Below, piece after piece: positions 16,805 to 25,826 of a DNA stretch of 64,000 nt. The DNA lies in the NCBI GenBank assembly GCA_014860745.1, contig JACZJC010000064.1, forward strand, positions 62,001-126,000. Direction: 5' to 3'. The notes under the pieces are model-generated. The model was given only the letters and a program-made list of their open reading frames with translations, was not told the DNA's origin and did no database searches. Numbering within the stretch: the stretch's first letter is position 1; the number at the start of each line of letters is the position of its first letter. Made by a program: the position numbers and the translations under genes. This stretch comes from Anaerolineales bacterium (GTDB lineage Bacteria; Chloroflexota; Anaerolineae; Anaerolineales; Villigracilaceae).

Positions 16805-18373
16805 GTGACAAAAAATATTTTCATGAGTTATTCGCGGCGCGAACTGGGGTTTGTCGATGATTTGGTGAAAAAGCTTGAAGATGAAAAATACAACGTCTGG
16901 CTGGATTATCGTGCGTTAGTTCCCGGTTCGCCCTGGAATGTGCAGATCGATAAAGGACTGAAGGAGGCGGATACGGTGCTTTTGGTCGTTTCCAAGGCGG
17001 CGATTGCCTCTGAGTATGTGGCATTGGAATGGCGTCACTTTTTGGAATCAAAAAAGCGTGTCATTCTTTTGATCTTCGAAGCCGTGGATCTGCCGAAGGA
17101 ATTGGAAAAATATGAGTGGGTGGATTTTCGCAGCAACTATAAAGCGGGTCTGAAAGAATTATTCTCCCAGTTGAAACAGCCGATTCAGGAGGAACACCCG
17201 GTGCCGGAGACCGGCTTCAAAGCTCCGTGGATCGTATGGGCGGCCGTAGCCGTCAGCGTGGTGGTGGCGCTTTTGTCCCTTTTAGAGTATTGGACTTTGT
17301 TCATCCCATGGATTTTGGTTCCCCTGCCTTATAAGATATTCAAACGCAATTTCAATTTTACGAATGTACAGACTTCTCTGTGGGCGCTGCCGATTGCTTC
17401 CGTGCTTTCCGTGATCGTATATGAAGACCCATCGTTGGATGCTGTCGTATTGTTGGGTCTCGTTTTTGGGCTGATCCTGCTATTCATCCTTCGCTCTCCT
17501 GCCATGCAGCGGTGGGGAAAACCGGAAGCCATCATTCCGAAATATATCAACCCTCATGATGCGAAGATCCAAAACCCAACCCCCGTTCCCTTTTATGTCG
17601 ATTATGCTGTTCAAGACCGCGTCATCGCGGAGGATTTGATCGCCACCTTGAAGAAATATGGGCATCCCCAGGTAAATTCCATTAAGGAGGCGAAGGCGGT
17701 ATTTGCTTTAATTTCCCGCTTCAAATCCGATACGGAAGCGGTTCCTGAAAAACAAATGCTCTTTCCGATCCTGGTTCAAACGAATAACAACATCTCAAAG
17801 ACTTTATCCAGAATCCAATGGATCGACTTTCGACCCGGCGTGCGCGGACTGGATACGATTGCCCAGCTCCTGCCAAACCCGAAAGAACTTCTTAAGGCTC
17901 TTGGGATGAGACCCGTCAGTTCCCAGTCTGTGTATTCGCCCCTGATTACCGCCTTGTACTACTTCATTATCTTCCTGACCGTGGTCAATATCGGCGCATC
18001 CTTGAATTATGTGATCTCTCCTCCAGTCCCCCTGATCCCCTCGGATTTTGTTGAGCTTGTCGCAAACATGGCTTTGTTTGGTGGACTCGCCTATTTCATG
18101 GTGAGAGGGTTGACCGGCCGAAAAGGCCCGTTCTCCAGTTTGTGGCAGATCCTGCTGGGTGTTGTTGGAATGGGTCTCCTGACCTATTGGCAAAAAGATC
18201 TGGATGGCAGGATAATCAATGAGATCGCCGAGGCAGGAATTGATGTGGAAACCATTGCCTATAACTTTGTCAATATTGCGGAATATATCTATTTGATCGG
18301 AATAGCTGTGACGGGATTTATATACTTCAGAAACAGACATGACGCAAAACAGTGGTTCCCCGCAAGAAAATAA
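16805..18373 (+). CDS. TIR-domain membrane protein
   Basis: 522 residues. The N-terminal TIR domain (about 1-135) has FMSYSRRE, VWLDYRALVPG and the helix SKAAIASEYVALEW, whose Glu75 lies where the catalytic Glu of NAD-cleaving TIR domains sits. Membrane segments follow (about residues 140-225). A second soluble block (about 250-355, VPFYVDYAVQDRVIAEDLI ... WIDFRPGVRGLDTIAQLL) reads like a worn TIR domain, and four more membrane segments lie at the C terminus. The GTG at 16805 with TGGAGG five bases upstream is preferred over an ATG at 16793. It stands alone between two terminators. Many TIR proteins act in NAD depletion or cell signalling; which applies here is open. Confidence 0.85.
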   Translation: MTKNIFMSYSRRELGFVDDLVKKLEDEKYNVWLDYRALVPGSPWNVQIDKGLKEADTVLLVVSKAAIASEYVALEWRHFLESKKRVILLIFEAVDLPKELEKYEWVDFRSNYKAGLKELFSQLKQPIQEEHPVPETGFKAPWIVWAAVAVSVVVALLSLLEYWTLFIPWILVPLPYKIFKRNFNFTNVQTSLWALPIASVLSVIVYEDPSLDAVVLLGLVFGLILLFILRSPAMQRWGKPEAIIPKYINPHDAKIQNPTPVPFYVDYAVQDRVIAEDLIATLKKYGHPQVNSIKEAKAVFALISRFKSDTEAVPEKQMLFPILVQTNNNISKTLSRIQWIDFRPGVRGLDTIAQLLPNPKELLKALGMRPVSSQSVYSPLITALYYFIIFLTVVNIGASLNYVISPPVPLIPSDFVELVANMALFGGLAYFMVRGLTGRKGPFSSLWQILLGVVGMGLLTYWQKDLDGRIINEIAEAGIDVETIAYNFVNIAEYIYLIGIAVTGFIYFRNRHDAKQWFPARK

Positions 18374-18393
18374 AAAAAGAAATGATTTTGAGA

Positions 18394-18429
18394 TGACGGT
18401 CACCTTCCCGAAGGTGACCGTCACTTTTT
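18394..18429 (+). terminator. Intrinsic terminator of TIR gene
   Basis: A 12-13-bp perfect stem (18394-18406 with 18411-18423), loop CCCG, and five T at 18425-18429. Confidence 0.88.
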
Positions 18430-18514
18430 AATCGGGTATACTTCGTTTCGCTTACAGGGCAGAAACCATCTCTTTGTAGTAGACTTTTAATAGGAACGAA
18501 CTTCTGAAAGCCGT

Positions 18515-20314
18515 ATGACCGACCACATCCGTAACTTTTGTATCATCGCCCATGTCGACCATGGCAAATCCACGCTTGCAGACCGCCTGCTTCAATTAAC
18601 AGGCGCCATCTCCGAGCGCGACATGACCGAGCAGGCCCTCGACTCGATGGACCTCGAACGCGAAAAAGGCGTCACCATCAAGGCCTCGGCTGTGCGCATG
18701 TTTTACAATGCCAATGACAACCAGCGTTATGAACTTAACTTGATCGACACGCCCGGGCACGTCGACTTTGGCTACGAAGTCAGCCGCGCGCTCAAAGCCT
18801 GTGAAGGCGCCATTTTGGTTGTGGATGCGACTCAGGGAATTGAAGCGCAGACACTGGCGAATCTTTATCAGGCGCTCGATGCCGACCTGACAATTGTTCC
18901 TGTGATCAATAAAATTGACCTTCCCTCAGCCAGTCCCGACGAAGTGGCTGAAGATATAGGCTCCCTGCTCGGGGTCGATCCCGATGCGGTTCTGCGCGTT
19001 TCGGCGAAGGAAGGCATTAATGTCGAGCGAATCCTAGAAGCCATTGTTGAACGCGTCCCTCCTCCAAAAGATGCAGACGATGCGCCGGTCCGCGCATTGA
19101 TCTTTGACGCCCATTATGATTCATACAAAGGCGTCATCGCCTATGTCCGCATCATGGAGGGCAAGATCAAATCCACAGATGTGCTGCGCATGTTGGCCAC
19201 GAAATTGGATCTGCGTCCCGTTGAAATTGGAATCTTTGTGCCTGGCATGCAGCCGGTTGAAACCCTCGGCTCCGGCGAAGTGGGCTACATCGCCACGGGA
19301 TTCAAGACTGTGCACGAATGCCGCGTCGGTGACACGATCACGCTTGCCTCTGCGCCCGCGGCGGAACCTTTGCCCGGATATTTCACGCCCAAGCCGATGG
19401 TCTTTGCCGGTATCTATCCCGTCGAAGCGGACGATTACACCACCCTGCGCGAATCGCTGGAGAAATTGCAGCTCAACGATGCCTCCTTGAGTTTCCAACC
19501 GGAGACCTCGCAGGCTCTTGGTTTTGGATTCCGCGCTGGTTTTCTCGGCCTCTTCCATATGGAAATCATTCAGGAACGCATCGAACGCGAATACGATTTG
19601 GATGTTTTATTCACTGCGCCTTCCGTCGAATACGAAGTATTGATGATTGGCGATGAAGTTGTAAAAGTGGATTCGCCCGCTGAACTTCCCGACCCGGGCA
19701 AGATCCTCGAAGTCCGCGAACCGTGGATGAACATCGAGATCATCACCCCGACCGATTATTACGGTCCCATCATGGATTTGGTGACCAAGCGCCGCGGCAT
19801 CTTCAAACAGCAGGAATATCCCGCCCCTCACCGCGTCCAGCTTGATTTCGAGATTCCGCTCTCCGAGATCATCATTGATTTCTTCGATCATTTGAAATCA
19901 CGCACCAAAGGCTACGCCTCGCTCGATTATCAATTCCTCGAATACCGCTCCGACAAATTGCAAAAGCTGGAGATCCTCGTCAACGGAGAACCGGTGGATG
20001 CGCTCGCAGCCATCGTCCATGAGAAGGATGCGTATCACAAAGGCCAGCGCCTCATCACCAAGCTCAAGGACTTGATCCCGCGCCAGTTGTTTGATGTTGC
20101 CGTTCAGGCTTCTTCGGGCGGTCGAATTATTTCGCGTGCGAATGTCAAAGCCACGCGTAAAGATGTTCTTGCAAAATGCTACGGCGGCGATATCTCGCGT
20201 AAAAAGAAATTGCTCGAGAAACAGAAGAAGGGCAAGAAGCGCATGAAGATGGTCGGCAGTGTGGAAATTCCACAGGATGCGTTCATGGCCGTGCTTAAAT
20301 TGGATGATGAATAA
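18515..20314 (+). CDS. lepA: Elongation factor 4 (LepA GTPase)
   Basis: 599 residues, the LepA length. It is a ribosome-bound GTPase related to EF-G, thought to act in back-translocation or 30S biogenesis. G motifs: AHVDHGKST (about 12-20), the switch I region LDSMDLEREKGVTIKASAVR, DTPGHVDF and NKID. The C-terminal LepA-specific domain is clear (SRTKGYASLDYQF, HEKDAYHKGQ, DVAVQASSGGRIISRANVKA, KKLLEKQKKGKKRMK). The Ser-Met-Asp form of switch I and this C-terminal part separate it from TypA/BipA. A 12-bp hairpin follows the stop codon. Confidence 0.97.
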   Translation: MTDHIRNFCIIAHVDHGKSTLADRLLQLTGAISERDMTEQALDSMDLEREKGVTIKASAVRMFYNANDNQRYELNLIDTPGHVDFGYEVSRALKACEGAILVVDATQGIEAQTLANLYQALDADLTIVPVINKIDLPSASPDEVAEDIGSLLGVDPDAVLRVSAKEGINVERILEAIVERVPPPKDADDAPVRALIFDAHYDSYKGVIAYVRIMEGKIKSTDVLRMLATKLDLRPVEIGIFVPGMQPVETLGSGEVGYIATGFKTVHECRVGDTITLASAPAAEPLPGYFTPKPMVFAGIYPVEADDYTTLRESLEKLQLNDASLSFQPETSQALGFGFRAGFLGLFHMEIIQERIEREYDLDVLFTAPSVEYEVLMIGDEVVKVDSPAELPDPGKILEVREPWMNIEIITPTDYYGPIMDLVTKRRGIFKQQEYPAPHRVQLDFEIPLSEIIIDFFDHLKSRTKGYASLDYQFLEYRSDKLQKLEILVNGEPVDALAAIVHEKDAYHKGQRLITKLKDLIPRQLFDVAVQASSGGRIISRANVKATRKDVLAKCYGGDISRKKKLLEKQKKGKKRMKMVGSVEIPQDAFMAVLKLDDE

Positions 20315-20316
20315 AA

Positions 20317-20347
20317 CTGAAGGGGCGGAGTCTTCCCGCCCTTTCAG
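20317..20347 (+). terminator. Hairpin after lepA, no T-run
   Basis: A 12-bp stem (20317-20328 with 20336-20347, one G-U pair). The next bases are A/T-mixed rather than a T-run, so it may only attenuate transcription into the following gene. Confidence 0.45.
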
Positions 20348-20366
20348 AAAATTATATGGTGCATAA

Positions 20367-21368
20367 ATGAAAGATATCAAACGCTGGCTTCCCGGTGCAT
20401 TGATCAGCATTGCGATCATTGCCGCCATTCTATATTATGTCGACTTCCAAGCCATGTGGAATTCCATTCGCGCGGCAGATTATCGCCTTCTGCTGGGCTC
20501 CACAGTACTATCCTTTTTATGGTTGATCGTGCGGGCCAAAGTGTGGCAAACCTTATTGCGTGACAGACCTACATACAAAGATGTCTTGCTCACCACGGGG
20601 GAAGGATATTTGCTCAACAACTTTTTACCCTTTCGTCTCGGCGAGCTCGGGCGGGCATTTTTATTAAGTAGAAAATCAGGCGGAATGCAATTCAGCGAGA
20701 TTTTGCCGACCATCTTTATCGAACGCGCTGTTGACCTTGTCTTTTCCGCCGTGATATTTCTGGTCTCATTGCCTTTCGTTGCCGGTTTCGACGGCTCCGA
20801 GCGCATCGGTTACATCGTTGGCGTGATTGTCGTGATCGGCCTCGTTTTCATGTATATCCTCGCGCGCAATAATCAATGGGCATTGGATTTGTTCCACAAA
20901 CTCAGCGCGCGCTGGCCGTCCCTGCAAAAATTCGGCGGTAGTTTTCTCGAATCTTTTTTTCAGGGTCTTGGCGTATTGACCGACGGCTGGCTTTTCCTTC
21001 GCTTTTTATTTTGGATGACTCTCGACTGGGCGATTGCCCTGGTCGCTTATTACATCATCACGCTGGCATTCTTCCCGCAGGCCGAGATCATTTGGGGCGC
21101 CTTCATCCTTGGTGCGGCGGCATTCGGTGGAGCCATTCCTTCCCTGCCCGGCGCGGTCGGCACATTTGATGGCGCGATTGCAGGCGCATTAACCCTCCTC
21201 ACTGGTGACCAGTCCACTGCGCTGGCGGTAGCCCTGACGGCCCGCTTGTACAATTATCTCAACAGCGGTGTAATTGGCGGCATCGGCCTCATGAGCGAAG
21301 GTCAAACACTTTCGAGCATCTACCGGCAATTGATGAATTTTAGGAATAAAGAGAAAAAAGACGAATGA
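20367..21368 (+). CDS. Flippase-like membrane protein (lysylphosphatidylglycerol synthase TM-region family)
   Basis: 333 residues with seven to eight membrane segments. The pattern, including GEGYLLNNFLPFRLGELGRAFLLSRKSG, FIERAVDLVFSAVIFL and GAIPSLPGAVGTFDGAIAGALTL, matches the YbhN/AglD-like family (the integral membrane part of MprF). Members move lipid-linked substrates or act in envelope glycolipid formation. Its end overlaps the epimerase start by 4 bp (ATGA), so the two are translationally coupled, which supports a role in sugar or glycolipid metabolism. Confidence 0.85.
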   Translation: MKDIKRWLPGALISIAIIAAILYYVDFQAMWNSIRAADYRLLLGSTVLSFLWLIVRAKVWQTLLRDRPTYKDVLLTTGEGYLLNNFLPFRLGELGRAFLLSRKSGGMQFSEILPTIFIERAVDLVFSAVIFLVSLPFVAGFDGSERIGYIVGVIVVIGLVFMYILARNNQWALDLFHKLSARWPSLQKFGGSFLESFFQGLGVLTDGWLFLRFLFWMTLDWAIALVAYYIITLAFFPQAEIIWGAFILGAAAFGGAIPSLPGAVGTFDGAIAGALTLLTGDQSTALAVALTARLYNYLNSGVIGGIGLMSEGQTLSSIYRQLMNFRNKEKKDE

Positions 21369-22390
21369 AAAAGAATTATCTTATTACCGGCGGCGCAGGG
21401 TTTATCGGTTCGAATTATGTCCACCGCCTGTTGACTCGCGGTGAAAAAGTGACCATCTACGATAATCTTGTCCGCGCGGGGGCGCCGCGCAACCTGGAGT
21501 GGTTGAAAAAGGAATTTGGAGACGACGCCTTCGACGTAATTGTCGGGGATGTGCGCGATGCGGATAGAATAACGGAAGCAGGCCGGGGCGCGGATGTGAT
21601 CGTGCATCTGGCGGGTCAGGTCGCAGTGACCACATCGGTTGTAAATCCGCGCGACGATTTCGAATCCAATGCGATCGGTACCTTCAATGTTTTGGAAGCT
21701 GCGCGGCTTTCGGGCAGGCATCCAATTGTGATCTACGCCTCCACGAATAAAGTATATGGCGGCATGGACGATGTGGAACTGTTCGAGGAAAAAACGCGCT
21801 GGCGTTACAAGGATTTGGTGAAGGGCTGCCCCGAAACCCAGCCGCTGGATTTCCATTCACCGTACGGCTGCTCTAAAGGGGCGGGCGACCAATACGTGCG
21901 CGATTATGCCCGCATGTATGACCTGCCGACGGTTGTCTTCCGTCAATCCTGCATTTATGGTCCGCGGCAATTCGGCATCGAAGACCAGGGCTGGGTGGCG
22001 TGGTTCATCATCGCCGCAGTGATGGAGAGACCGATCACGATCTATGGCGACGGCAAACAGGTCCGCGATATTTTGCACGTGGAGGACTTGATGAATGCCT
22101 ATGATCTCGCGATTGATAAGATCGCTGTGACGAGCGGTCAGGTCTATAACATGGGCGGCGGACCGGAGAATGTCATGTCTGTCTGGGCGGAGTTCGGTCC
22201 GAAGCTCGAACGATATATTGGCAGCTCCATTGAAGTAGCCCGCGGCGACTGGCGTCCCGGTGACCAACGTGTCTTTTATGCCGATATCACCAAAGCCGAA
22301 AAGGAACTCGGCTGGAAGCCCCGAATCGGTGTGGAGGAAGGCGTGCAGAAATTGTTTGAGTGGGTGAAGCAAAACAGAAATCTGTTTTAG
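21365..22390 (+). CDS. NAD-dependent nucleotide-sugar epimerase (CDP-paratose 2-epimerase-like)
   Basis: 341 residues of the extended short-chain dehydrogenase family. The Rossmann motif GGAGFIGS lies at residues 8-15. Catalytic Ser/Thr is in YASTNKVYGG, and catalytic Tyr/Lys in the YGCSK motif. PTVVFRQSCIYGPRQFG and YGDGKQVRDILHVEDL are typical of CDP-paratose/UDP-glucose epimerases; STNKVYGG is the TyvE-like variant. Substrate cannot be fixed from sequence. It is coupled to the flippase-like gene and ended by a strong terminator. Confidence 0.88.
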   Translation: MKKNYLITGGAGFIGSNYVHRLLTRGEKVTIYDNLVRAGAPRNLEWLKKEFGDDAFDVIVGDVRDADRITEAGRGADVIVHLAGQVAVTTSVVNPRDDFESNAIGTFNVLEAARLSGRHPIVIYASTNKVYGGMDDVELFEEKTRWRYKDLVKGCPETQPLDFHSPYGCSKGAGDQYVRDYARMYDLPTVVFRQSCIYGPRQFGIEDQGWVAWFIIAAVMERPITIYGDGKQVRDILHVEDLMNAYDLAIDKIAVTSGQVYNMGGGPENVMSVWAEFGPKLERYIGSSIEVARGDWRPGDQRVFYADITKAEKELGWKPRIGVEEGVQKLFEWVKQNRNLF

Positions 22391-22400
22391 TCGAATTGAA

Positions 22401-22435
22401 AAATCCGAAACCAAACATGGTTTCGGATTTTTTTT
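22401..22435 (+). terminator. Intrinsic terminator of epimerase operon
   Basis: A perfect 12-bp stem (22401-22412 with 22419-22430), a six-base loop, and a T-run through 22435. Confidence 0.92.
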
Positions 22436-22475
22436 ATTTACACCGTTACGTTATAATTTGCTGACGGAGAAACTC

Positions 22476-23294
22476 ATGCAGGAATATCTTTCCACTCTGG
22501 TTGAAAATATGGCCGCTTCCATCCCGAATATCGTGACTGCATTGCTTATCTTTCTTGTCAGTCTGTATATTGCTAGATGGCTGAGCAATGGAGTGAAACG
22601 CGTGCTGCTCAACCGCGATACAGATTCCGGCGTGACCCATCTCCTTGCGGACATCTTGCGCTGGACGATCGTCATCTTTGGCACGATCACCGCCTTGCAA
22701 AGATTTTTCAACGTCACTGCGTTTTTGACAGGACTTGGTATTCTCGGTTTTACCGTCGGTTTTGCCCTCCAAAATGTTACCCAGAATTTTGTTTCTGGCA
22801 TCATCCTGCTTATTCAACAACCGTTCAAGGTTGGGGATGAGATCAGCGTCATCAATTTCGAAGGCGTTGTCCTGCAGATCAACCTGCGGACGACCGAAAT
22901 GCAGACCCTGGATGGGCGCATCGTCATCCTGCCCAACGCGGAGGTGCTTGCCCATCCCATTGTCAACTACACCCGCGCCCACCGCCGCCGCGTCGACCTG
23001 CCGATGGCGGTCTCTCACGGAAAGAATCCCGAGAAGATCCGCGCCGCTCTCTTTGAGGCGATGAAGGCTGTTCCGGGATATGCAGCGGCTCCCGCGCCAG
23101 TTGTGGCCTTTACCAATTTCGGCACTGACTCATCCATTGAACTGCTTGCTTCTTTTTGGGTGGATACTTCCGCAACGACAGTGCCTCTTGCGAAGGATGC
23201 CGCCCTGCTCAAGGTGAAGGAAACCTTTGCGGCCGGGAAATTTCCAATCCCAGCCCGATTGCAAAAGAAGAGGACTAATACAACCATCGGTTAA
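22476..23294 (+). CDS. Small-conductance mechanosensitive channel (MscS family)
   Basis: 272 residues. Three membrane segments occupy residues 1-110. The pore helix and beta domain are recognisable: FLTGLGILGFTVGFALQNVTQNFVSG, followed by FKVGDEISV and GVVLQINLRTTEMQTLDGR. The protein relieves osmotic pressure by opening under membrane tension. ATG 22476 has GGAG seven to ten bases upstream. A TATAAT at 22452-22457 suggests a short leader of about 10-15 nt. Length is close to the E. coli MscS of 286. Confidence 0.93.
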   Translation: MQEYLSTLVENMAASIPNIVTALLIFLVSLYIARWLSNGVKRVLLNRDTDSGVTHLLADILRWTIVIFGTITALQRFFNVTAFLTGLGILGFTVGFALQNVTQNFVSGIILLIQQPFKVGDEISVINFEGVVLQINLRTTEMQTLDGRIVILPNAEVLAHPIVNYTRAHRRRVDLPMAVSHGKNPEKIRAALFEAMKAVPGYAAAPAPVVAFTNFGTDSSIELLASFWVDTSATTVPLAKDAALLKVKETFAAGKFPIPARLQKKRTNTTIG

Positions 23295-23296
23295 TC

Positions 23297-23333
23297 GAAA
23301 ATCCCCACGGAACATGTTTCCGTGGGGATTTTC
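23297..23333. terminator. Bidirectional terminator
   Basis: A 16-bp stem (23297-23312 with 23318-23333) with A-tracts on one side and T-tracts on the other. It serves mscS and the convergent gene at 23350. Confidence 0.85.
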
Positions 23334-23349
23334 TTCTGTCACTTGAGGA

Positions 23350-23751
23350 TTACCGGTTCAAAATATATTTCTTGACGAAATAGATGACGGCCAAAGTCAA
23401 CACGATGGGACCCAAATAAAACGAGAAGCCCAGGAAGAAGGCCGTGGCATATGCAACATATTCCGATTCGCCGGGCAGCGAGCGGGCGGCGGCGCTGAAG
23501 ATCATAAAACGCAGGCCGACGTTGATCAGATCGTCCGAATTGAAGTAGAAAATTCCAACGATCACGCCGATGGCCACAGACGTGTATATTAAAAAGCTGG
23601 GAATTGTAAAATCTGGATTGATCGCGAGCGCATTCACCACACCTGTGGCGACACCGCCAAAAATGAAGAGCCACTTAAGAACGAATTTCCAATTGGTCGC
23701 CGCGATGTCCGCCGGAGTTTCTTCAGTTTGAACTTTCTTTTTCTGTGCCAT
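23350..23751 (-). CDS. Small four-helix membrane protein of unknown function
   Basis: 133 residues. A basic, polar N terminus (MAQKKKVQTEETPADIAAT) is followed by four membrane segments: KFVLKWLFIFGGVATGVV, PSFLIYTSVAIGVIVGIFY, YVAYATAFFLGFSFYLG and VLTLAVIYFVKKYIL. SD AAGGA lies shortly upstream of the ATG. No family is recognised; it stands alone between a terminator and the divergent glycosyltransferase. Confidence 0.75.
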   Translation of the reverse strand: MAQKKKVQTEETPADIAATNWKFVLKWLFIFGGVATGVVNALAINPDFTIPSFLIYTSVAIGVIVGIFYFNSDDLINVGLRFMIFSAAARSLPGESEYVAYATAFFLGFSFYLGPIVLTLAVIYFVKKYILNR

Positions 23752-23868
23752 GATATGTCCTTTTTGAGAATTTATTTGTTCCGTTCAAATAATGTTCCCA
23801 ATTAAACCACAAAGTTCACCCAAACCCTGAAATTGACCGCGTTTGCGTGCGGTATAATTTTGCCGCTC

Positions 23869-25029
23869 ATGAAAATACTTACCGTCCTTACATATTATCG
23901 TCCCCATACGAGCGGACTGACCATCTATGCCGAGCGGCTTGCGCGCGCCTTCGTCAAACGCGGGCATCAGGTCACCGTGATGACAAATCAGTACGATCCG
24001 TCCCTTCCACTGGAAGAAATGATGGACGGGGTTAAAGTCATCCGCGTGCCGGTTGTGGCGCGCGTCAGCAAGGGGGTGCTTGCGCCAACCTTTGGCTGGG
24101 TCGCCACCAAACTGGCCTGGCAGCATGATGTCGTTCAACTGCATCTTCCACAGTTCGATGCGCCCGGCGTTGCCTTTCGCGCCCGACTCTTCGGCAAGCC
24201 CGCCGTGCTCACCTATCATTGCGACGTGCAGCTCCCGCTGGGATGGTTCAACCGGATCGTCAATTTCGTTTTGGATTTTCAAAACAACATGGCAGGGATG
24301 CTTGCGAATCATATCGTGACTTACACAAAAGATTACGCGGATCATTCGCTTTACCTCTCCCGCTACGCCTCAAAACTGACCCCGATCCTGCCTCCCGTCG
24401 AGATGCCTGTTCCCACTCCCAGGGCTGTTTCTGCCTTCGCTGAAAGACACCGCACAAAAGAACGCAAGCCGGTGATTGGGATGGTCACACGCTTTGCTTC
24501 TGAAAAAGGTGTGGAAATTTTGCTCGGCGCATTGCCGATAATTTTGGAAAAATATCCAAATGCGCAGGTTCTGTACGCAGGGCAGCATGAAAACGTGATG
24601 GGCGAACAGGCCTACTTCAACCGCCTCGCCCCGCGGATCCGCGAGTACGAAACCTCCGGTCACTGGACTTTCCTCGGCAATCTCGACCCGATTCAACTCG
24701 CGGCGGTCTACCCCAACCTGGATGTGATCACAGTTCCTTCACTCAACTCCACCGAAGCCTTCGGGCTCGTGCAGATCGAAGCGATGATGAATGGAGTGCC
24801 AAGCGTCCCCTCCGCTTTGCCCGGGGTGCGCCAGCCCGTCAACATGCACAGCATGGGTGAAATATCGGAGATAGGAAATTCCGAGAGCCTCGCCAATGCG
24901 ATTTTGAAAGTGCTCGACAACCCTGAAAAATATCGCGGTGACATCGCAGCCATCAAAACTGCCTACAACCCCGACTCCATCGCACAGGAATACGAAAAAC
25001 TATTTGCAAAATTGATGAGGAAGAAGTGA
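23869..25029 (+). CDS. Glycosyltransferase family 4
   Basis: 386 residues, GT-B fold. The N-terminal half starts MKILTVLTYYRPHTSGLTIY, with the acceptor region PAVLTYHCDVQLP. The C-terminal donor domain has KPVIGMVTRFASEKGVEILL and the EAFGLVQIEAMMNGVPSV signature with the sugar-nucleotide-binding Glu. It adds a sugar to a lipid or polysaccharide acceptor; donor unknown. The chosen ATG is ten bases after a TATAAT (23853-23858), so the mRNA may be nearly leaderless; no ribosome site is visible. Its stop overlaps the following methyltransferase GTG. Confidence 0.9.
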   Translation: MKILTVLTYYRPHTSGLTIYAERLARAFVKRGHQVTVMTNQYDPSLPLEEMMDGVKVIRVPVVARVSKGVLAPTFGWVATKLAWQHDVVQLHLPQFDAPGVAFRARLFGKPAVLTYHCDVQLPLGWFNRIVNFVLDFQNNMAGMLANHIVTYTKDYADHSLYLSRYASKLTPILPPVEMPVPTPRAVSAFAERHRTKERKPVIGMVTRFASEKGVEILLGALPIILEKYPNAQVLYAGQHENVMGEQAYFNRLAPRIREYETSGHWTFLGNLDPIQLAAVYPNLDVITVPSLNSTEAFGLVQIEAMMNGVPSVPSALPGVRQPVNMHSMGEISEIGNSESLANAILKVLDNPEKYRGDIAAIKTAYNPDSIAQEYEKLFAKLMRKK

Positions 25030-25817
25030 ACCACCGTCCATCGTCCATCGTCCATCGTCCATCAAAAGATTTCCTCTTCCTCCAACTGCGGGACCTGCCT
25101 TACTTCCGCGCATTTTTACGCGCCATCGAATCCTCCTATTATCAAGACCTGCCCATGCCCAGTCCGATCTATGATGTGGGCTGTGGAGACGGGCATTTCG
25201 CCTCCCTGACTTTTGATAACAAACTGGATGTAGGCCTCGACCCCTGGCATGGACCGATCCACGAGGCAAAACGATTCGGCGCGTACAAATCCCTTGTGGA
25301 AGCGGACGGCGCTCAAACACCCTTCCCTTCGAATCATTTCGCCAGCGGATTCAGCAACTCGGTGCTGGAGCACATTCCGCACATCGATGCTGTCTTGAAG
25401 GAAACCGCGCGCGTACTCAGGCCGAATGCGCCTTTTTACTTCTGCGTGCCGAATACGAGATATTTCAGTGAGCTTTCCATCTCCAAAATTCTCGGCAAAC
25501 CGTATGAGAATTGGTTCCGCAAGATCTCCCGCGTCCATCACGCGGATGAGCCCGATATATGGGAGCAGCGCCTCGAACGGGCGGGGTTCAAGCTCGAACG
25601 CTGGTGGCATTATTTTTCACCCGCTTCGATGCGCGTGTTAGAATGGGGGCATTATTTTGGCCTCCCCTCCGTGGTTGCGCGGGTCTTAACAGGCAGGTGG
25701 ATTATTTCACGCACAAAATGGAACCTGTCGCTCACCGAAAATTATGTAAAGAAATACGCCTCACCCACCCCCCTTGAAAATGGGACATTCACGTTTTATA
25801 TTGCGAGAAAAAAGTAA
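25026..25817 (+). CDS. Class I SAM-dependent methyltransferase
   Basis: 263 residues. Motif I is IYDVGCGDGHFASL, followed by the acidic residue in DVGLDPW and motif NSVLEHIPHID, then VLRPNAPFYFCVPN. The start GTG overlaps the glycosyltransferase stop by 4 bp and has GAGGAAGAA upstream. Residues 4-13 are encoded by four perfect copies of a 7-nt unit (25036-25063), so the N terminus is a repeat-derived extension. Glycan or lipid methylation is suggested by its neighbours. Confidence 0.85.
   Translation: MNHRPSSIVHRPSKDFLFLQLRDLPYFRAFLRAIESSYYQDLPMPSPIYDVGCGDGHFASLTFDNKLDVGLDPWHGPIHEAKRFGAYKSLVEADGAQTPFPSNHFASGFSNSVLEHIPHIDAVLKETARVLRPNAPFYFCVPNTRYFSELSISKILGKPYENWFRKISRVHHADEPDIWEQRLERAGFKLERWWHYFSPASMRVLEWGHYFGLPSVVARVLTGRWIISRTKWNLSLTENYVKKYASPTPLENGTFTFYIARKK
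25036..25063. repeat. 7-nt tandem tract, GTCCATC x4
   Basis: Four perfect tandem units within the first codons of the methyltransferase gene. Confidence 0.95.
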
Positions 25818-25826
25818 GCACACCCC

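Noticed and set aside
18515-20314. TypA/BipA instead of LepA
   Set aside because: The C-terminal LepA-specific motifs and the SMDLEREKG switch region fit LepA.
25036-25063. Possible CRISPR-like array
   Set aside because: Units are 7 nt and contiguous without spacers; the same holds for all other tracts, and no cas gene is present.
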